The notes under the pieces were generated by a model, which was not told where the DNA came from, did no database searches, and saw nothing but the letters and a program-made list of their open reading frames with translations. A stretch of 64,000 bases of DNA, from assembly GCF_036898095.1 (NCBI RefSeq), contig NC_090725.1, positions 205,582,763 through 205,646,762 of the forward strand, given 5' to 3'. Origin of the DNA: Palaemon carinicauda (taxonomy: Eukaryota; Arthropoda; Malacostraca; Decapoda; Palaemonidae). The translations under genes and the position numbers were made by a program. Below, piece by piece: positions 58,017 to 64,000 of this stretch; positions within the stretch are counted from its first letter, which is position 1, and each line of letters begins with the position of its first letter.

Positions 58017-58220
58017 GAGTTCATGTCATCGATGGATACCTACCCGCACTCTCTGTGTCCTTCGTGTAGAGGGCATCATTGCGAACAGAGTTCGCCTGCT
58101 TAATACACAGAAGATGGAATAAGAAACCGTTATCAAGCTCAAAATTGTGAACGGTGTCCGAAATATTGACTATTGAAAAAGAAAGCGAGTGGCCAGCCAC
58201 ACCTTCCGGGTTCATTAGGC
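58017..58220 (+). pseudogene. Relic of a gag-like Cys/His-rich segment
   Basis: One frame reads EFMSSMDTYPHSLCPSCRGH, followed by HC (C-x2-C-x4-C, 58,017-58,085). After a stop and a frame change NCERCPKY follows (about 58,143-58,166), a second C-x2-C. Paired HxLCxxCRG and CxxC elements are typical of the N-terminal zinc-binding segment of gag proteins in DIRS-like and related crustacean retroelements. Broken by a frameshift, so a fossil. Unlike the gag at 25.2 kb in sequence, so a different element. Confidence 0.4.
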
Positions 58221-59177
58221 CTTTGATAATTCAGTGTTGAGCAATGCCTGGAGGGAATTAGATTGAAAGGGAAGAAAACATGTATATCTGACCTTTCAAA
58301 AAATGTACTTAATATCTAAAGTTGCACAGTTAGGCACCTTGAATATGCTGATAGAGGTGGCATGTTGAATTAAACTTTCCTAAAAGATAACGAAAACATC
58401 TAATGAAACTAGAAAATAAGTTGAAATAGTATTTTGAAGGCGCTAAACTTTTTTACGTGATCGGAATTTAGGCATCGTTACAATATCATACTTGGTGGGT
58501 AAAGAATAAGTATTATGAGACAGTGTAAAAAAAAAAAAGAAAGAAAAATAACAGGTTAAAGGTAAAAGGTATTTGAACAGTAAAAATATCGGGAAAAGCA
58601 AGAATTAGAAGATATTCTACAAAGCATATGATTGTCGACCGAAAAAAGAAGTCTGCCCTAAGAAGCCTTATGCCAGAATTTCACTTGCTCTAAGATTTCC
58701 ACAGTCCTGAGAAGATAGCCAAACATCACTGAGATCAGACAGAAAAAATGGTCGTCCTCATATGGAAGGTTGTATAGGTAGACTAGAAAAAAATAAGGGT
58801 AGCAACTAACGTACTTAAAAAGCAAGAGATAAACAAGTTTTTAAATATTCTGTTGACCGTGAAGTCAAGGCAATAGGAAGAAGTTGGGAGAATTGGAGCT
58901 ATCCTTTTATTTTATTTTTTTTTTTTTGGTCGGGGTGAGGCGGATGGCAAAGCAACTACATGAAAATTAAGACCTTTATACAGGAAGAATTTATCACAAA
59001 TTCTCTGTAAATGCAAACGACTACAAATCTTATAAGCAGTGGTGATACTATGTTTGAAGAGATAAGAGTCGGGAGGAGCAGGAGCAGGAGCAGATGCATT
59101 TAAATCTCTGGAATAAGAGTTGGATGTGAAATGAAAGCTGAAAAAATCAACTGATTTGGCTCAGCTCGAAGGAGATT
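58221..59177. other. Noncoding DNA
   Basis: No gene or recognised repeat. Confidence 0.5.
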
Positions 59178-59195
59178 TTGTATATATATACACAC

Positions 59196-59228
<33 letters not shown>

Positions 59229-59280
59229 AATATATATAAAATACTATATATAATATATACTATATATATATATGTATAGT

Positions 59281-59312
<32 letters not shown>

Positions 59313-59543
59313 TTATTTATATATACATGTAATACACACACACTTATAGTATATTATATATATATATTATATGGTATATATATAGATGATATATACAGTA
59401 TATATAATATGTATGTATATATATAAGCATATATATATATATGTATGTATATATAGTATATATATATACACGCACACACACACCACATATATATATATAT
59501 ATATATATGTATGTATATATACATATCTATCTATCTATCTATC

Positions 59544-59575
<32 letters not shown>

Positions 59576-59646
59576 TATATACTAGTAGTTATATATATAA
59601 AGAGAGAGAGAGAGAGGAGAGAGATGGAGAGAGAGAGAGAGAGAGA
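59178..59646. repeat. Large compound microsatellite
   Basis: (TA)n, ATATAGTATA variants, (CA)n, (TCTA)n and (GA)n in succession. Confidence 0.95.
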
Positions 59647-59935
59647 TGTAATCAACCATAGAAAAGCCTTGAAAAAGTTTACTCTGAAACTCGTTTGGCA
59701 TTGCTAAAAGTTCGGAATACGTTCACTGTATATTTATGATTTTTTTTTTGCTATCTCCGAAGGTTATCAGTAGTCGAAGGAAAAAAAGAAGTGCGGCCCA
59801 AGTTACGTGTGGAATAAGAATGGCGCCTACTATTTCAGGAAAGAAGCTTATGGGCTTCAGATACAACAACAACAAAGTTACTGAGAAAAGTTATGTAAGA
59901 GAATATTTCATATACCAGGCCCTCTACACCCCAAG

Positions 59936-60158
59936 TAATATATATATAGTATATATATACTACATATATAGTATACTATATATATGTATATATAGTACAT
60001 ATATATATATATATACTATATGTATACATATATATTATTTTATATATATACATATATATGTATAATATATATATATATATATATACATACATATATACTA
60101 TATATAGTATATAATGTATTATATATATATATATAGTATACATATATATATATATACA
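59936..60158. repeat. (AT)n with TATAGTATA variants
   Basis: AT-rich alternating sequence with repeated ATAGTATATATA. Confidence 0.9.
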
Positions 60159-60345
60159 GACACTGTGTACGTGACCGTCAAAAATGATGTCTAATTATCT
60201 AGATAGATATTCGCACACATGCAAACGAACACACAGATTCAACCCTTAACATCCCCTCCTACTTCCCTAACTACATCAGCTGGCTCATCAATTTGTGGGA
60301 GAGTTTGGTTTCTGAGTATATCTCTCGGACTCTTGATCTTTATTA

Positions 60346-60405
60346 CATATATATATATATATATATATACATACACATACATATATATTATGTATATATA
60401 TACGT
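60346..60405. repeat. (AT)n microsatellite
   Basis: Short (TA)n with TACATACACATA variants. Confidence 0.9.
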
Positions 60406-60624
60406 TATTTATTAAGCATATTTTCAAAAGGCAGTTGCACATTTTGACGGGCAGTTACACACTCCAGCCGGAAAAGCCTAAGTAGAAGGCTAAAAAGACA
60501 AATAGGCCCCAATACGGAAATTTAGAAAATAAAATATTTGCCATATAAGGTAAATAACAAAGTGTAATTGGTTATATAAATACCCACATAAATTATGGAA
60601 CGATACGTGTGTCAGTGCTCCTCA

Positions 60625-60735
60625 AAAACAAAAGCATTTGCATCAGGTTCGAACTTCTGAAGGACCACCGATTCAACCTATTTTATTAATCAAGAAGATA
60701 AATTCCACAATTTGGTCACAAACGAAATGCAACTT
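60625..60735 (-). mobile_element. Fragment of a LINE-like dispersed repeat
   Basis: The string GCATTTGCATCAGG...TTCGAACTTCTGAAGG...ACCGATTCAACC...ATTCCACAATTTGGTCAC matches an internal part I recall of the same dispersed family as 37,072-37,520. Low certainty because no second copy of this portion lies in the window. Confidence 0.35.
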
Positions 60736-60739
60736 CAAG

Positions 60740-60742
<3 letters not shown>

Positions 60743-60785
<43 letters not shown>

Positions 60786-60786
60786 T
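60743..60786. repeat. (CT)n microsatellite
   Basis: CT repeat with one TT break. Confidence 0.95.
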
Positions 60787-61458
60787 CACATCATTTTATT
60801 CCAAGGCAAAATTAAAGAATTTTACAGATGAAATTTTATCTGAATTCATTAATTTGATTTAGATTAAATTATATCTAATTATATCTAAACATCAAACAAA
60901 ATATTCTGAGCTGTTAATTATGTTAAGTAAAGTTAGATACTAGCACTTAACACCATTTTGATACATTTAAGTTCCGTCATTTTATTTCAATAATAATAAT
61001 AAACATCTCAATTTTTCAGGAGCAATTAAATCTTTTGTACTGTATGAAATGGAAGATTTCATAAGAAAAAGTAAGACAGTCAGAATTGATTACATGCCTA
61101 TCACGACGTGGTTGATGGTATAGTTTGAAAATAATAATCATAATTGTTATTTTTTTTTTTGTATAGCAAGTACAATGAAGCAATTGAACGATGACGTGAG
61201 AAATCATACCGAGACCCCTGTTTAAGGAATAAAAAAGAACTAAAGTTTTGTCCAATAATTTAGGATTTAAGTGTCAGCTGCTGAACACCACAGGAGGAAA
61301 ATATTTAAATCATACAAAATTATATATAACAGAGTAATAATAGTAAAATTGAATTAAGTAAAATATAAAAGAAGAAAAGACATGCTACGGAAGTTGTTTC
61401 TGATACAAGACACAACAGGAGCATACCATCCTTAAAATCGACAACTTTTCTCCTGGAA
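60787..61458. other. Noncoding DNA
   Basis: No gene or recognised repeat. Confidence 0.5.
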
Positions 61459-61508
61459 GGTCTCTCTCTCTCTCTCTCCTCTCCTCTCTCTCTCTCTCTC
61501 TCTCTCTC
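61459..61508. repeat. (CT)n microsatellite
   Basis: CT repeat with CCT interruptions. Confidence 0.95.
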
Positions 61509-63104
61509 CAACTGGACAAGAACATCTGTCCTGCCCCTTTCTTCTAGGTAAGGACTACCAAAGAGACGGCCACATAAGACACCCTCTGGGTTTAGTACCC
61601 GTGAGAAGAACCCTTTTACTTTCTTTTACTACCCTCCTGATACTCATATACCATTGACGTTGTGGAAAGGTTTGGAAGTCGAGTCATTTGATTGTTTGCC
61701 TGGAATTTCCATCCATGTGGATTTTTTAGACGCTTCTGTTTTCCTAATTTGTTTCTTAAGTTTTTTCACGCGAAGACTTTTCGAGAAAACTAATAGTCAC
61801 TGGATGGAGCTTTCTATAAAAAAAGTCAGTTTTGAATCAAAACCAATGCATTGTTTCCGATTCGTTTTCACTCGTTTGCCTTTTCTGACTCATGAAGTTA
61901 CCTTCTCGATAATTCATTCTTTTCACATCATAAATCGATTTTAGTATGTTTTAGTGAAGTACAAACTCATAGCTTGAGTGATAATGATCTTACACTAAGC
62001 ACAGGACGGGATCCACTTAGAGGGTAATATGATCTCTAGGCCATCATCATTTGCGTGAAGAGGACAAAGCAATCAATCGTAATGCCATAAGAAAAAATTA
62101 AAAAAGGGTAAGTTTATCTACATCAATAAAATAATATACTTGATAACTATCAGCACTTACAATTTTAGTGTTTATTAAAAGAAAAATAATAAGGTTAAAG
62201 TAATGATGAAACAGACAGTGTGGGCAACTGATAGTCCAGATTAATTGAACGTCAGCATGGATAGTGGAAGTATGGAAGAGGATACTTAGTATAGGTTCTT
62301 ACTTAGGAGTAGCTTGACAGTTGAGGTCAATCGCTTAACAAATGGAGTAAAATACATGGTTTAAGAAGAAGAGGTGGATGTCTTAGAAGTACAAAGGGAT
62401 AAAGATTGAATGAATTGTTAAGCCAGCTCTTACTCATGGAAGGTGTGTGGGAGCGTTCAATTTGCATGATAGGATGTAAATTCAGGAATAACAAAGAAGG
62501 ATTGGGATGGGAAAGAAATATGGGTTTAGATAAAGAAGGGGGTACAGAGATCAAGACCTTGTTATGAAACACTTGTATAAGAAGATTAAAAGTGAAGGAA
62601 AAAGCTGTATGGGGCAAACATGAACTTGGAGGAAGCTTATCATAGAATCAGCGGAGAGATAAAGGCATACTGATAAGCAGTTTAAAGCAATCAGAAAATT
62701 TTATGGCAGAATTGCAGTGTCATAGATTATGATAAGAGGGAGACTAGTTGGGAGTGAAGCCATTCTGAGACAAAGATGAGTTATTTTTAAGGCAGATACA
62801 TTTATTTTTGATTCGAGAGGCGAGAGAGAGGACAGTGGTTGTAGGTGCAAAAAATGTGATATAAAAACAATAGGCTCTTTTAAAGGGGACGAGGATTTCA
62901 TATATCTCCAGGTAAAAGCTATACAATGAACCCAATCTTGATTTTTCTTGCTGCTGAAGTAGACAATTTCACCTGAATGATAACTGAAAACGGGAAAGCC
63001 TATGACAACTGCCAATCACCACAAATCTTGCCAGCGTGTGTGCAGCCTTGCTGATAGTGATTGGTTAAAAGAGGATAATATAAGCCATTCATTAACACGT
63101 AATT
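61509..63104. other. Unique noncoding DNA
   Basis: Frames of about 90-104 codons occur (61,654-61,944 plus; 62,327-62,617 and 62,701-63,015 minus) without recognised similarity or supporting signals. Confidence 0.4.
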
Positions 63105-63121
63105 ATTGTCATTATTATTAT

Positions 63122-63815
63122 CATAAGGTAAGCTACAACCTTAGTTGGAAAAGCAGGATGCTATAGGTCCAAGGGATGCAATAAGGAAAAAGATAGCCCA
63201 ATGAGGAAAGGTAACAAAGAAACAAACAAATTGCAAGAGAAGTAATGAAAAATTAGAATGAAATACTTTAAGAACACTAACAACAATAGATTAGATCTTT
63301 CATATATAAACTATAAAAACTTAAAAAAAAAAAAAAAAACTAGAGGAAGAAAAATAAGATTGAAGTGTGCCCCCAAGCATGAGAATTCTAACTCAAGACA
63401 GTAGATGACTATGATACAGAGGCTATGACACTACCCTAGATTAGAGAACAATGGTTTGATTTTGGAGTGTCCTTCCCCAAGAAGAGCTGCTTACCATAGA
63501 TAGCTAAAGAGTCTCTTCAACCCTTACTAACAGATAAGTATCCACAGAACAATTACATTGCAGTAGTTAACCCTTTAAGCGAAGAAGAATTGTTTGGTAA
63601 TCTCATTGTTGTCAGGTGTATGGGAACATAGGAGAATATGGAAAGAATAGGCCAGACTATTCGGTGTATGTGTAGGCAAAGGAAAAACGAGCTCTAACCA
63701 GAGAGAGGCTTCCAATGTAGTACAATCTAGCCAGTCAAAGGACTCAATAACTCTCTAGTGGTAGTATCTCAACAGTGGATCGTGCCCTGGCCAACCTACT
63801 ACCATCAAGAAGCTA
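63122..63815 (-). mobile_element. 3' end of a LINE-like repeat (copy 4, longest)
   Basis: Begins 'AAGGTAAGCTACAACCTTAG' after a short (ATT)-rich stretch (63,104-63,121). It runs through GGTTTGATTTTGGAGTG, AAGAGCTGCTTACCATAG, TTGTCAGGTGTATGGG and CAGACTATTCGGTGTATG to 'CCCTGGCCAACCTACTACC'. It extends about 220 bp farther into the element than copies 1 and 2. Internal A-run at about 63,322-63,339. Confidence 0.65.
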
Positions 63816-64000
63816 TATTTAGGGATGACTTGCTTACACACGCGGGATGACTAGACGAATTGGCTAAAAAAATGCTTTGTTTCCACCATTTTTTTTTTCT
63901 TGAACATTTGCTGCTATAACGAAATATCCACACGCATTCAAGCATTGGTATGGCAGCATGAGTTTTTTACCCCCTTGCCGAAGTGTGGTTGGTTTAATAA

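Noticed and set aside
62327..63015. Two minus-strand frames of 96 and 104 codons
   Set aside because: No domain, signal or homologue recognised; surrounding DNA has no gene-like features.

Overview
The window is eukaryotic intergenic DNA. It is AT-rich and packed with long dinucleotide microsatellites, (AT)n, (CT/GA)n and (TG)n, with trinucleotide (ATT)n tracts and decayed retroelements. No host protein-coding gene can be identified with confidence. The combination of very long microsatellites, a DIRS1-like retrotransposon and dispersed repeats that I recall from shrimp and prawn genomes points to a decapod crustacean. That attribution rests on recognition, not on a database search.

Layout. 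(1) 1-4.7 kb: unique AT-rich DNA with a short CpG-rich island (about 1.02-1.19 kb), a 53-bp tandem duplication, a relic of a CR1/Jockey-like reverse transcriptase (3.13-3.48 kb) and a dispersed repeat carrying AGGTCA half-sites (3.69-4.17 kb). (2) About 4.7-34.74 kb: a tandem array of a unit of about 8-9 kb. Unit 1 (about 4.68-16.73 kb) contains an extra internal duplication of about 3.6 kb. Unit 2 (about 16.73-34.06 kb) is interrupted by an 8.6-kb retrotransposon. Unit 3 (from about 34.06 kb) is cut off by a 500-N assembly gap at 34,739-35,238. (3) 35.24-64 kb: unrelated AT-rich DNA with microsatellites, four copies of a LINE 3'-end family whose end abuts ATT-rich DNA, a second RT relic (51.3-52.6 kb), other repeat relics and one weak candidate for a small secreted peptide (39.59-39.76 kb).

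The most informative object is the DIRS1-like element at 19,043-27,678, coded on the minus strand. It has gag, RT-RNase H-methyltransferase-like and tyrosine recombinase frames in three overlapping phases, inverted terminal repeats of about 330 bp, and an internal complementary region (19,496-19,590) matching both element ends. This is the full structural set expected for replication through a circular intermediate. The frames are open except for one in-frame TGA between RT and RNase H. It sits inside the (AT)n tract of unit 2. The matching (AT)n tract of unit 1 (6,871-6,986) is uninterrupted, so the window holds both the filled site and a paralogous empty site.
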